From the NCBI GenBank assembly GCA_029204225.1, contig CM055108.1:48680996-48744995 (forward strand): 64,000 bases of DNA, written 5' to 3'. Both the position numbers and the translations under genes were made by a program. Source of the stretch: Diphasiastrum complanatum. Its lineage: Eukaryota > Streptophyta > Lycopodiopsida > Lycopodiales > Lycopodiaceae. Shown piece by piece: positions 22,918-35,010 of this stretch; within the stretch, counting starts at the first letter, position 1; each line of letters opens with the position of its first letter. A model generated the notes under the pieces. The model was not told the origin of the DNA and made no database searches. It saw nothing but the letters and a program-made list of their open reading frames with translations.

Positions 22918-23487
22918 CAGAATTTTGCCAACAACATAAGGATATTGACTCACTGCTACCAAAGATATGTAGATATTTTCTAATAGAGAATTCCATAGCA
23001 GGAAAATGTGAAATTGTGAGCATTGAGGTAATTATTGAACACTTTTGGTGTATTTTTTGTTTATCGTCATTGTTAAGCATCAGTACCTTCATCCCATTAT
23101 TAATCAATTGAATGTATTGTAGACACTCCAGCAAAATGACTCATTTAGCTGTGCGTGGTGTACTCTATACAATACGGAGTTATTTTTCAAGTGGTACAAT
23201 GTTCAAGAGGATGTTGATATTTCAAAGGTGAGTTATTAGCCCTTTGTATTTTATCTTCATGTAAACTATTGTTTATTATTAATATTCATCTAATACACTG
23301 TTTATTGCAGTTTACCCTAAGTGATTACACTGTTGGCAAAGTGTATAGACTTTGACAAGAGATCATTCTTAGTCTATTGGCCAAGTCAACTGCTGGACCA
23401 AAGATTGCTGATGTTGGGCCGTCTAAGCCAGACAATGTTCAGATTTTAAATGAGACTGGGCAATTTGTAAATACCCAAGCTAAATAG

Positions 23488-24840
23488 ATAGACATATAGA
23501 CATCTAGATATAGAATTATAGACATATAGACATATAGAAACAAAATCATTTGCACAGATGTACAAAATTCCCAAATTCGAGTGATCTTTTATTGAATACA
23601 TATACCAATTTTTACAATTGATTGTATGGATTTTCATTGTTCTTCTACAATGTTGATATCTGTTGGAAGATCCTTGAAGAGTGTTGTGTTTTTTTGTCTT
23701 TTTCGTATCTACATGAAAGATAAGAAACTTGTTAATTTCTCTATTCTCTAATAAAGCTACATATATAATCATTGACTGATTCACAAATCAGATTAAAATC
23801 TTATCAGCTTTCCATTGATAGTAAATCTGAAGTGTTCTGGTAGAATTTCATTGTGCATTAAGACCAGCTCTTGTATGATATAACTCAAGCTCCAATGATC
23901 CTCCACTAGCATATGTTCATTGTTGAAAATGTGGACTTCTTTTCAATCTGAGTTACCATCCATTTTAAGGTCTTGATCGAGTGGCATCCAGGCCTCACTT
24001 ATTCATTTCCATCTCTGGTAACTGAATGTAAGACTAAGCATTTGTCTTAAAATGCAATAACAAAATATCATAGATGATTTTTTAATTCTACATTCAATAT
24101 CTCCAACTGCCTTGCATTCCCAACCCACATCCATCAGATCTGAAAGAATGTCATTTGGCACATCCTTACAAACAAATAATGTTGGTGTTTTATGAACATT
24201 TGCATTTGAGAAAAAAATCTACAAATACATATAAGGATAGGAACCAACTTATCTATTGACTTTTGATCCAGTGCTCGCTTTCATTGAGTTTTTCAAATCT
24301 AACAATAATCTAAAAGATTCTGACACCATACTATCAGGTGCAAGTCATTCATCACTTCCAAAATGTGGCAGTGGTATATCTTCAAGCTTTTCAAAACCTC
24401 CATGCATCTCTGGAATGTACTTGGACTCATTGAAAAATATATCACTATTTGCAAGCTCCTTAGAAGTTCTTTCTTTGTATTGTAATTTTCCGAAATCCGA
24501 ATGAATCACATCCAATATACCTGCTAGGACTTGTGCTGGATCTATGCTGGATGGATATGAATCTGCAAGAATGCAATACATATTTGATAACTGATATGAT
24601 TTCAACAAGTTTCAAAAGCATGAATGCTATAATGTAGATCCCAAAACTTTTTGAAATTACAGTTACATTTTTTATGATCATGAATATTGATATCTTGTAG
24701 ATACAGTTATGAATGCATATAGACATGCTGAACCCATACTTCTAAGATTGATTGCCCTCTTGGAGAAGTCCTAAAATCAAAAATTACACGACGCTTCCAA
24801 AGCTCTCATCAAGCAGATCATTCACAATCAGAAAGTATTG
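23488..24840 (-). pseudogene. Unrecognised minus-strand coding remnants
   Basis: Several minus-strand stretches read like protein: ADSYPSSIDPAQVLAGILDV near 24520-24580, then ESKYIPEMHGGFEKLEDI, and separately NDILSDLMDVGWECKAVGDI near 24110-24165 and VEDHWSLSYIIQELVLMHNE near 23855-23915. Stops interrupt between them (for example near 24340 and 24010), which could be introns or decay. I do not recognise the family. They lie just downstream of the Ulp1-like gene but on the other strand. Confidence 0.3.
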
Positions 24841-25270
24841 TAGTTAGCTCTCTATCAAGCTTTCAAGCTTGAACTCTGTTGAGCATTCTAGCTCAATCTT
24901 TTAGAGATTTATTTTAGAGTTGCTATTGTACTACTGCTTATCAGCAGAGCTACTTATTATCAGATTTTTCTTAGTTACTCAGATACAACTTTGAGTGTAC
25001 AGTCTTTATCCGCTATTGTCTTGCACTCATTAGCATCTGATTTTGTTTTTTTGAATCAATACTATTTCTTATTGCGTCCAGTTTATATCAGAATGCATGC
25101 ATCTCTGTATCGCTTTTGTAACTAATAGAAATTGTTTGAAAATTCAATACTTTATGTTTGGCTACGTAATCACTTAGTATCTAGCAAAAGTTAGTTGCTA
25201 AAGATTGAATGTGATTTTCACAATATTTCAAGTTCGTTTCTCAGCCTTTGTCAATTAGATTGTTCACTTT
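24840..25270. repeat. LTR-related sequence
   Basis: Blocks such as TCCGCTATTGTCTTG and ATGTTTGGCTACGTAATCA are shared, in the same orientation and order, with 2290-2700. It is probably a decayed LTR of the same group. Boundaries are not visible. Confidence 0.5.
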
Positions 25271-25284
25271 GTTAGTATAATTGA

Positions 25285-25490
25285 GACTCGTATGTCGAGA
25301 TGTTCTACAGCTGCCTCTCAAAGTGGGCAGTTGGATTAACCCCAATCTTCTTCACTGCTTCTCGAACAAAGCTTTACTGAGCGGCTTTGTAAAGATATCA
25401 GCTTTCATTTCCTCTGGAGATATGAAGATTGTCTTCAGCAGTTTCTTTTTTACTAAGTCCCGAATAACATGATACTTGATAGCTTTGTTG
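25285..25490 (-). pseudogene. Copia RNase H C-terminal fragment
   Basis: On the minus strand this reads AIKYHVIRDLVKKKLLKTIF, then MKADIFTKPLSKALFEKQ, and ends in LGLIQLPTLRGSC. It is the last part of copia RNase H. The frame is open for about 60 codons. The rest of the element is missing, and sequence to the right belongs to another repeat starting TGTTGGGGG. Confidence 0.8.
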
Positions 25491-26888
25491 GGGGTATTCC
25501 CAACCTATTGTAAATAAATAAAGTTGGAAAAATAGTCGAAAAAGTAGAAATAATTGCAAGGGTTGGGGCATCCTACGTGCATAAGTCCATGGCCCAATGA
25601 GCAAACAAGTCAAGTTGTAACTAGAATAAAAGACTTGGGCCCTATTGATAATTAAATAAAACTTGAGACCACAATGTCAAGCTATTAAACTTAGACTAAA
25701 CTTACAAAGTTGGGTCCAAAGTGAAACTCACATGTATCATGTGATTTCCAATGTACTTTTCTAGGACCCTTGGATTAGACTGGACCCAAAGTGAATGGTG
25801 TGGATTAAAGTCCATATTATTAGATAAAAAGACACCATTTTGTACCATATTTTCATGCTTAATGAGAAAGAGGAAACTCTACCATTTTGGAAAGAAGCAT
25901 CCTCATTTGCTATTCCATACTTGCTAATGCCATTTTGTGTGTGTTTGGTTCCTTGCTTTCTAGTTTACATGTTTTTTGGTTTCCATTGTTAATGTTTCTC
26001 CATTAGTAAGCATGTGGTGGCATGGTTGTTAAAAATTGTAAAACATATCTATCATCTGTTGTCAATGTTTGGGGATCCTACCCATGTAAATATGTTGTAC
26101 ATATCCAAGGTATGTGAATTGAGCACATATCCTTGTAGAATAGGGCAAGTTTGGGTTAGGTAGATCAAATTCCAGTGACATGCATAAAGTCTAGTTGGTC
26201 TAGTATGATATGCAATAATGTTGACAATGTCTAGTTTGACATGCATATAGAGATTCACATGGAATTGGTCAATTATGACCTTGTAGAAACTCGAGCCACA
26301 ATAAATGCATAATGTCCTAAGTTTCCATAGTGACATGCAAAGCATGCAGTCACTCTAATGGACACATGCATGTAGATTTGTACATGGCTAGTTGAGAAAT
26401 TGCCATTTGGAGAAAGTAGGTAGAAGTTAGTGCAAGTTGTGCATGCTAGCAGTTAGGTGTCAAGTTAATAGTTGTTTGCACTTGAATAGGTGTAGGATGT
26501 GCATTGAATGCAAGGAGTACCACGAATTTTGGCTCTCCTATATGTACATATCATTCTCATTCACAAAGTAATGAAGAACCAAAGTTTTGTAGCTATCTCA
26601 TGCTTGGTTGGATCTAAACTATTTTTCTTATTATCTCTCTAGTTTTCTCTCTCTACCTCGTGTTGAAGCTAATGCTAAAATACTGTAATCTTGTACTTTT
26701 AATCATTCTTTGATTCATTGCTATCATAGTCTATTGATTAGCACGCTAGATTGTGAATTAGCCATATCTTCTGAACTAGATCTTGTTGAACAATCTAGAA
26801 TCAGGGTACTGTGCCAATCACAAAGCCTAATCAAGATCAATCACTCTTGTGGACATTCCCCACATGTGTGAATTCTGGAATTTTCAAC
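25485..26888. repeat. Possible large LTR or solo LTR
   Basis: The block starts TGTTGGGGGTATTCCCAAC and a matching end, TTTTCAACA, lies near 26888, giving short inverted ends. It has no coding sequence and contains a CACATGTGTG block near 26862. I see no target duplication, primer site or partner LTR, so this is only a suggestion. Confidence 0.3.
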
Positions 26889-28920
26889 AATGGTTTTGAT
26901 ATTTATTAAATATTTTGTCTTTTTATTGCTAAATCTTAAACCTTTACCGCAATGCATAGCAAATGCTTAAGCTGTAACCGATCACCTTTAGCCTTGCTGA
27001 CCCTAAGTCTCAATATACATGTTGAATGTGGCCTCAATCTATAAAGAGTCGGGTTCACGAGGGGTGAAGGTCATTGAATTATGAAGGTTGTGGCAGCAAG
27101 GGCACTCATGTTGCAGCTTTTCGCAGTTGACTCTAAATTTCAATGGCACCAGTTGGACTTTCCCACCTATGCATTTTTCACGGACATATTCAAACTTCCC
27201 CTTGGGCATTATTAATTTTGTGAAGACCGAATAACATGAGTCTACTCCAACTATTGGCACTTCCTTTCAAAGACAATATGCATTGCTTCTAATCTCAAGA
27301 CCAAGCCTCAAATGGAAATCGAAGACCTATGAATGAAGTTTGACATTTCGAGAAGTAGCTTGAGTGATCGATAATATGCATACTTTCATGTTAAGTTGAA
27401 CTAAACTTGAAGTAAAACTGGCAAGCTCAGTCTTGAATTAAGATCTAGACTACATTTCTAAAGTTTCTCCTCAGTATCAAACTTGTTGATCATTGGGTTC
27501 TATGCATTCGAACTTATCTAAAGGCATTTGTGATTTCTCTAAGAACATCACCTAAAGCACTTTGTCGAAGACCTAAATTTTTTTGTATTGAGAAGAATCA
27601 ATTATGAAGGGTGCAATTTGCAAATGCCATGCTTCCTTTGTTGATGGCCAGCTTTCACGATATTGAACCTACCCCTAACCTTGAGTAGTTAGGGCATGTG
27701 CCATTTTTCCACTGGCAATTTCAGCAGCAGATCTAGTTAGCCAGTTGCGAGCATCCCTCCATGTAGACAGAGTTCTAGGTAGATTTCTAGAAGTGGGAGC
27801 ATCCCATGGCAACTTTCCTACAACCATCGCACCATTTATTACATCTTAAGGCATTTTCTAGGGCAAGAAATGGTTATGCTTCTCTTTTTGATGCATTTCT
27901 ATGTTAGTGACAGCCTCCAAGAACATGGCATCGACTGTTTAAGTCTCATGCATTCCTGCTTCTTGGGTATTTCCACGGTAGTTTCTGGGCTGTCTACAAT
28001 TGTTCTGCACCAAAGAGGCACTCCTTTCTCTAGCAACAATCTTCAATAGGTCACTAGCGCTCTTTGAATGTCTTATATGACAGCTTTCAAAGGCAGTTTT
28101 GTGATCTTCTTTACATACACCAGCGCACCTCTTCTATGACCCTTATTTGTTTCTCAAAGGGTTGTCTCTCATTGCTTAAGGCAGTGAATCTATTTTTAAC
28201 CGTTAAACCTTCATGGCAGCATAATATTGGCCAAATAGAGTCCTGTGCCACATGGCAATGCCTTATTGGAAAATGAAGAGACTCTTCCACATGTCAAAGT
28301 TTCATTGGCTTGTTCCTTGAAAGCAGTTACTAGGCCTGTTAGCTTCTATATGAGTTTTCTCTTGGCTACAAAAAAACAAGTTACGTCCTCCACATTGGGA
28401 CAGCATGGGAAAGTGAAGAACACAATATCACCCTGTCAATCAAGCACAAGAGATTCAAAGATGAGACAACAATGGTAGATGGAAGATCAAGTGTAAATTT
28501 GATCTCCACTACCTTATACCAGAAATGGGGTAAAGAAGAACCAGTTGAGACAATTTTATAACTAGATGATCCAATGGTGGACGTGGATATTCGCAATCAT
28601 GAATGTCACACCAGTTCCAAAGAAAGACAACAAGGATAAGAGTGCAAAAAGAGCTCTACTTTGAGTATCACCACATCCAATTCTTCAGAAAGGTGAGTGT
28701 TATAATCTTTGAAGGCCTCACTATTGAGGAGTCCACAACAAACTCCTCACTTGGGATCGGGACTATAGATCAAGACTATAGGTTGAAGATGACAATTATT
28801 TAGAGTGTGTGTTTCTTTCACAAAGAGTACACTCTCTTTTATAAAGGAAATGATCATAAAACTTTGCAATTGAAGTGTTTGTGTGCCCAAGAGACAAGCC
28901 TACTTTTGAAGAATCCATTT
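26889..28920. other. No recognised gene
   Basis: Several short ORFs exist on both strands (for example 27039-27260 minus, with a Cys pair HECPCC, and 28064-28478 plus). None shows a recognisable domain or a consistent exon pattern. The last 400 bases are probably the LTR/leader of the plus-strand gag at 28922. Confidence 0.4.
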
Positions 28921-28945
28921 CTTGTTTGTAGAAATCACTAGTAAG

Positions 28946-29300
28946 ATGGGATCTATTGTAGCATACCTTCTACAAGCTAGTGAGAGATTGAATTTTACAA
29001 ATTATGCTATTTGGAAGGTTAGGATGGAGTCAATAATGGTGCTCGAAGACCTTTATCAGTTCTTGATTGAAGATGAAGATGAACCTCTAGGTGCAAATGA
29101 GTTGATTAGATACAAGAAGAAGTCTAGACTTGCACTTCATTGTGTGAAGATGGATGTAAGGAATGATCTTTTGAAGAAGTATCATCTTCTAGAGTCCTCA
29201 TTCTTAGAAACCAATTCTTGTAAGGCATGAGAAGAAGTGAGGAGAGTGCACAAGACTATGTGCTTAGAATAAGTTCCTTGTTTGTACCTAGATTTTTTAG
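28946..29300 (+). pseudogene. Copia gag fragment, deletion derivative
   Basis: The ATG at 28946 gives MGSIVAYLLQASERLNFTNY, then IWKVRMESIMVLEDL and RLALHCVKMDVRNDLLKK, a copia gag N-terminus. After a TGA at 29228 traces continue (AQDYVLRISSLF). Only about 60 bases later a polypurine tract and LTR begin, so the rest of gag and all of pol are deleted. The LTR matches the one at 10515-10602, and both belong to internally deleted elements. Confidence 0.8.
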
Positions 29301-29360
29301 AAACTTCTAAAAGCATTTATTCATCTAGCAAGAGAGTTATAAATAGGTCAAGCTAAATTT

Positions 29361-29580
29361 CAGGAGGAGTGGGAAGAATTGCCAAAAATTGGCAAATCTA
29401 GCTTGATCAAAAACCATGTAGAATCATGTAAAATGTATATAAGTGAGTCCCACATGTGTGAGACCATGGAGCCATGTGGAAAACCTACCCTACTATAGAT
29501 TAGATCAAGTCTAAGGTTGTTTTGATCAAACTGACAAGCTTAGTGAGCGACTTGCCTAACGTTTGTTATTACTGCAATCA
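29361..29580 (+). repeat. Polypurine tract and start of 3' LTR
   Basis: CAGGAGGAG (29361-29369) is followed by TGGGAAGAATTGCC, which aligns with the reverse complement of 10515-10602, including TCTAGCTTG and the CACATGTGTG block at about 29450. The right boundary is uncertain. Confidence 0.6.
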
Positions 29581-32500
29581 TTCCTCACCTAGATTTAACA
29601 TTCTAAATCATTTTTTGATTGGAAGTTTTCATAGCTTACACTTCTCAAGAGATCTTGTCCATTAGTGTAATTGTGTGACTAGTGGCTATTTAAAAAAAAA
29701 TCATAGTACTATTAGTGCATGTAAGAAAATTTCAAGCCAATTTTAGAATAACTATATAATACTTTATTGAAACATAGTACTCAATTTGATGTCTTCAATG
29801 TCCACACCAACAAAATTAGTATCACACTAAAATAGACACTTCATCCTCGCTTCCAAAATCAAGGAAATAAAAAATTCTTCTTGTTTTTATAATCCCAAAG
29901 TGGAGTAGACCTAGGATAGAAATACAATATAAGATAATGCAATGAAATGTCACACTTTTGAAAACTCCTAATCTAAACCTAAACCCACCTCAATTATTCC
30001 TTAAACCATGGATTCTTGATTTATGCCATCACTTCTTATGATTTCTCTAATTTACTCCACTACTAGACCAATTAGGTAGGCTTTACTTGCTAGAGTTAAT
30101 AAAGTAGATAGCCTCGAGTTTTGGGCTAGTAGGTAAATCAAAAGTGATAATTACATCATGGCTAAAGTGTCGTAGTGATGGCCAAGTGACTACCCATTAG
30201 ATATGACCAATATTTATCCAGGCTTAGTTCTAGTGGCATTCACACTAGAGTGCCCCAATCATATTTATATTTCTATGAGTGAGATGATGGAAGACCATCT
30301 ATTTTTCAAACTTGGTATTAAGTGCTAAATGGACTATTTTTAGTCTTATTGGATTGTTTGGGGTCTTGCAAGATGATTGCTTTATTTCTCTTGACTTGCA
30401 CTTGGCAAATCAACATGTCATGCAACTTCACTTGCAATTACTTGGCACCAAGGTGAAAGGGAAAGGGGAGGGTGTCTTTCTACTAGATTAATGGAAGGAC
30501 ACAATTTTAAATGAAAGGCTTATTGAGCACCCTAGTCTAACCAGAATAAGTAGCAAAATCTTTTTTGAAATACTTTATAGACAAATTATATTAATAGTGG
30601 CAAGATAGGGTGGGCCACACCTACTCATTTGATTGTTTTGTTTTGAAGTCTATCAAAAATTCCATGAGATCAATTTTACAAGGCTTAAAAATTCACATTT
30701 CACTATTCTAATTACTCTAAAGCATCCATCAAATTAGCTACAAACTCCAACATCTACATAAGAAAAAGATGAGTATAGTGTTATGAAGCTACATTGTACT
30801 TGAACTAGTAGCTACTTGGCACCTCCATCAAAAACAAAGTACCATTGACAAAATTTCCTATGGATGCATTTATTAATATGTAATGTGCACATTGTGCAAT
30901 TTAAAATATGGAAAAGATATAAAGAAGATATGACATTGCACCATCCTAGGTGGTTGTGGAATAAATGACAAGAATGTGATTGCCAAACCAAAATATTGTG
31001 CAACTACTCATAATGTTGAACAAGACAATGTGTTTGCCAACTTTGTCAATTGCACTCACATGATGTAGTCATACACAATGGAATTCAAAAGCATGTTGTA
31101 CCACATGAACTTTATAGCTAAGATTGTGTTTCAATTTGAGATTTGTGAACATTTGTATCAATATGGCATGCTAACACAACTCACTCTAAAGGCTTTCAAT
31201 ATTAAAGCCATGGATAGATTCACAAGTTGAAGCTCTCAAACATAGCATGCTTACTCAATTTTACTTGTAATTAATATATATATATATATGTTTCTATATC
31301 ACTCCTTGTCTAGAATAAGTGCTCAAACTTATATAGACATGAATTGAGTTCAACTTATCTTAGATGCATTGTGAGCTTTCTCACTAGTCGTTCCTATTGT
31401 GTGAGCTATGTTCTTATGAGTTTGACAACATGTATTTTTCTCACTTATATGTAACTTCTTGAGTAAAGAAATGTCTTTTGTGGAAAAAAGTCTAAAGCAT
31501 AGGGACCACAATGTGTTGTACTTGGCTATTACTTAAAAAAAGCATATGCCATATAGCTTCATATAACATGATGCATTCAAATGATTTTATCTTAAGAGAA
31601 TAGCCATTTATGAAATCGTAATGTGAATAGTAAAATATTGTGTACCATATAACATGTCTAGCCCTTGAGAGTCATTTAAATCACACTAATTTGTGTAATC
31701 AAATATCTCACGAGAAAAATTCAAGTGAGTGAAAGTAGAGTGTATATTGCAATCATGGATAAACCTACACCACATAATGCAAGAATGCTAGATCATACTT
31801 GAAACACATGTCAAATGACATGATGAGACTTACTGATAAAAGCACATAGAACATATACACCAAATTTTTCTAATCATTAGTACCCCTAATTGGTCAGTGA
31901 AGGGATTGTTGATTTTCATATTTTAAAGATTCACATGTAGAACATAAATGAATGGAAGGTTTTTATGTGTTTCATACTTTGTTATAAAGATTCCAAGAAC
32001 CAAACCTATCAACAATGCTTTGCATTTGTATAAGATCCATTCAAGTTTATCTACATGGCTACCATGCAAAATTCCTAAGAATGAACATCTTAACATTTCA
32101 TTAAGCATCAATATAGCGACAATACCTCCTTGGGTGTGGTTGTGGCCTAACTTCTTGAGATCTAGGCCCTTAGATCAATATATACAACTAAAAATTTCTT
32201 TGAAAAGTGTTTGACTTTACTCTTCAGTGAAATTTGTAAAAAGATAAGCTGCACATACATATAAATAAGTAAATTTATCTTTTTCTATGTCATTCTTAAA
32301 CACAGCTTTTCCCAAATGAAAGTTCAATGAAATTATATCTTAGACCTAAGGTATAACTTAATCCATGATATCAATGGCTAATTACATACGTCTCTCTTGC
32401 AGAAAGAGCAATATGTTTGATAAGATTTCTTAAAAGTTAAATTTCAATACATAAAAAATAGAACTTTTTTCAAGCAAGTATTAACATAGATCTTGTGCTA

Positions 32501-32890
32501 ATTGAAATAAAACAATCACATCAACATTTTGATCTTCAATCCAATTCTTAAATATTAAGTATGGAGAACTTCTAATATGCAAAAATGGAGGCCAAACCAT
32601 CATAATATTTCAAAGGCTCTTAATTGCATGTGATTTAATGAGAGAAGAATAGATGGTCAACCACATGTAAGAAAACATTAATAAGTCCAATTGGTATATT
32701 ACATGCAACTCAGTTGAATCCAATTTTGCATTTTTGTGAGTTTAACAATAGGATTGTAACAAAAATAGCTAAATGCACATGCATATAGAAGTGCACATCA
32801 ATATCATGGTACTCAATTACAAATACATAACATTCATTAATCTCTGTTTTGTTGGGCGATATTCAAGTCATTTATACCATGGGGTCTCGC
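29581..32890. other. No recognised gene; AT-rich spacer
   Basis: I find no domain or credible exon series on either strand. A short TA run lies near 31272-31290. Frequent TTTCTC/CACATG words suggest decayed repeats, but nothing can be assigned. Confidence 0.5.
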
Positions 32891-32981
32891 ACTAAAAAAT
32901 GATTAAAAAAGTCCCCCAAAAATTTTACTTTGAGTTTGGATGGCCAAAATATACCCTAAAGTATCCTACGAATGAAATCGG

Positions 32982-34058
32982 TTACCTCCTAATAACACCA
33001 TCAAGTCTTGTTTTCCTATTAGTAGAGAGACAAATAGGAATTGAACCAATACTTTCAATCACACACAAACCACCATTGGCCATGTGAATTGCTTTCTTGG
33101 CTCCATCATAAGTGACCAGAGAAGTAAAGAACTTCTTGTGACTAGTCATGTGTGAACTAGCTCCACTATCAATACACCATGAATCTTTGTCACCTTCACT
33201 TGATATTAGACTTGAAGAACACGTCAAAAGAGAATCACCACCTCCTAGATCCTCATCATTAGTAGTAAAGTTGACTTGCTTGCTACCTTCATCTCTTTGC
33301 TTCTTCAAACATTCATTAGCAAAATGCCCTTTGATTCCACAATAAAAGCATTTCAACTTAGACTTATCTCACCTTGATCTTGCACTTTAGGCCACTTGCC
33401 TTTGCCTTTGCCCTTGAACTTGCCTTTGATGAACATAGCATCCTCTTCATAATGAGATGTCGATGTAGATCCACCTCCTCTTGATTGAAGCCTATACTCC
33501 TCATTCACCAAGATCTCTTGCAAATCCACAATACTTGGCAAAGTCTCTTGAATAGAAAAACTTTAAACAAGATTAGCATGATCATCCAAAAACACATTAA
33601 GTATAACTTGAGCAAGTTCTACCTCCTTAATGCTTTCATCAATACATGCTAACTCATCATTAAATGCCTTAACCCTCAAAAAAAAAAGCTTGAGTACTCT
33701 CTTCCTTCTTTTGCAAACTTTGAAAGATTTGCCTCCTAAGAGTAAGCACTCTTGATGTAGACTTGGATTCATAAAGCTTCTTTAAAGCTTTCCAAGCCTC
33801 CAAAGATGATGTGCACTTACCAACTTCCTTGAAAAGTTCATTGGTAACATTCATCTTAATGATGTGTAGAGCTTTCTTTGCTCTCTTGTCATACTTCACT
33901 TGATCTTGAGGTGCTTGAGGCTTCTCCTCCACACCTGCAACAATCTCCTTTAAATAATTCATCTACACTAAGGACTCCATCCTCACCTTCCAAGTAGAAT
34001 AGTTGATTGAGGTAAGCCTATCATTGCTCTCCAACACAAAGCCTCCACTTGTAGCCAT
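32982..34058 (-). pseudogene. Copia gag-protease remnant, same family as the young element
   Basis: The gag starts at 34058 (MATSGGFVLESNDRL, then NYSTWKVRMESL), with a TAG near 33963. The rest is spread over three frames: KALHIIKMNVTNELFKEVGK, SRVLTLRRQIFQSL, a K/G-rich run (FIKGKFKGKGKGKW), the knuckle CFYCGIKGHFANEC (identical to that of the young copia) and the protease WCIDSGASSHMTSHKKF. The frame then ends near 32982, where the similarity stops; integrase, RT and RNase H are gone. It is clearly a relative of the 13685-20114 element but older, with indels and stops. Confidence 0.9.
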
Positions 34059-34640
34059 GTTGAAGTGAACTAATCTTCTTCTTTCAACCTGTTCCAATGC
34101 ACAAAGCACTCTCTTGAATGTCAACAAATGAACTCAAGAAGAAATCACAAAGATATGGAACCTCTCAAATCTCTTCTAGCACTTCTAACTAGAAAATCAA
34201 CACATAGAATAGTGAGATCTTGATCAACCTATGATCTATCCTCAATCTACTAATTCTTGCCACTTCCTAAGATTGAAACACACTCAAATGAAGTTCAGTA
34301 ACCTCACAAACTAGAGATCCAATCAAAATTAGGGTTTTGACAAAATCACAAAAAATTGAATATCTCAAATTCTACATGCAATTTCTAAGAACTTGATATA
34401 TCTTCTTGTAGCCTCCAATGAGACCTTCCTAATGCACCAAAAATTCATCTAAATTCAGTAAACCAAGTGTGACATCAAAATTGATCAAGTATATAATCCT
34501 ATATTGAGTTTTGACCTACAAAAGATTAATACATGCAAAAATGCTCATTTACTAGTAGAGATCAATCTAGCATGCTCTAGCATTGGTAACTCCTCCAAAT
34601 CCTTGCTAAAGATGGCTGATCCTTTCATAACCTAAAACAA

Positions 34641-34656
34641 AATAGCTCTGATACCA
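34641..34656 (-). other. Primer-binding site of the gag-protease remnant
   Basis: The minus strand reads TGGTATCAGAGCTATT, a perfect initiator Met-tRNA site, next to an LTR end ...CCTTCACA. Confidence 0.9.
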
Positions 34657-34760
34657 TGTGAAGGATTTTAGATCATTCAAGATCCAATCCATGTCTCTGA
34701 TCTTCGGTTACAAAAGGAGCAAACCAACAATCCTATCAATGTAGAAAAATCAGCATCTAT
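34657..34760 (-). repeat. Partial copia LTR
   Basis: It begins TGTGAAGGATTTTAG on the plus strand and matches 55285-55345 (GGTTACAAAAG...AATGTAGAAAAATCAGCATC). It is cut at 34760 by another repeat that begins TGTTAGATGATG. Confidence 0.7.
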
Positions 34761-35010
34761 TGTTAGATGATGCCATGCCCCTGACGTGTCGATGCAGTGT
34801 CTCATCACCCAAAAGGGGTTTCTAGCAGAGATGAAGTTGAGAGCCGAGTCTGAGAGCATGAGAATTATTAGTGCTTGGCTAAAATGTACAGTTGTGAGTC
34901 CCATGGTAATTTCCGAAAGATGGATAGACATGTGAGAGCTAGCAATTTAGACTAATTGAGTTATGTTTTTAATTAATAGGCCTCCTATTATCTAGCAAGA
35001 GTGGAACTCA
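34761..35010 (+). repeat. Dispersed repeat, copy 1
   Basis: It starts TGTTAGATGATGCCATGCCC and aligns over about 240 bases with 52249-52510 in the same orientation (shared ATGAAGTTGAGAGCCGAGTCT and GTGAGAGCTAGCAATTTAGACTA). The TGTTAG start and location inside a copia LTR suggest it is itself an LTR, perhaps of the gypsy element to its right. Confidence 0.75.

Larger units (their letters stand above)
20760..23487 (+). pseudogene. Ulp1/SENP-like (C48) cysteine peptidase, exon-split and interrupted
   Basis: Ulp1 peptidases remove SUMO-type tags; relatives are carried by some plant transposons. Exon pieces in order: about 20760-20854 (FMMPYHT, GTATGT donor at 20855), 20940 to about 21007 (DHWSLIVIS, catalytic His at 20944-20946), about 22921-23027 (HKDIDSLLPKI, catalytic Asp at 22947-22949), 23123-23227 (LQQNDSFSC, the oxyanion Gln and catalytic Cys at 23150-23152) and 23311-23487 (FTLSDYTVGKVYRL). 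The donors and acceptors I can place (20855/20939, 23028/23122, 23228/23310) are canonical GT/AG and in phase. A TGA at 23353-23355 interrupts the last exon. A minus-strand copia fragment of about 1.5 kb sits between the His and Asp exons. The triad order and spacing are convincing; whether host gene or transposon cargo is open. Confidence 0.72.

Noticed and set aside
25485-26888. A confident solo LTR call
   Set aside because: Only short inverted ends are visible, with no target duplication or partner, so it is listed at low confidence.
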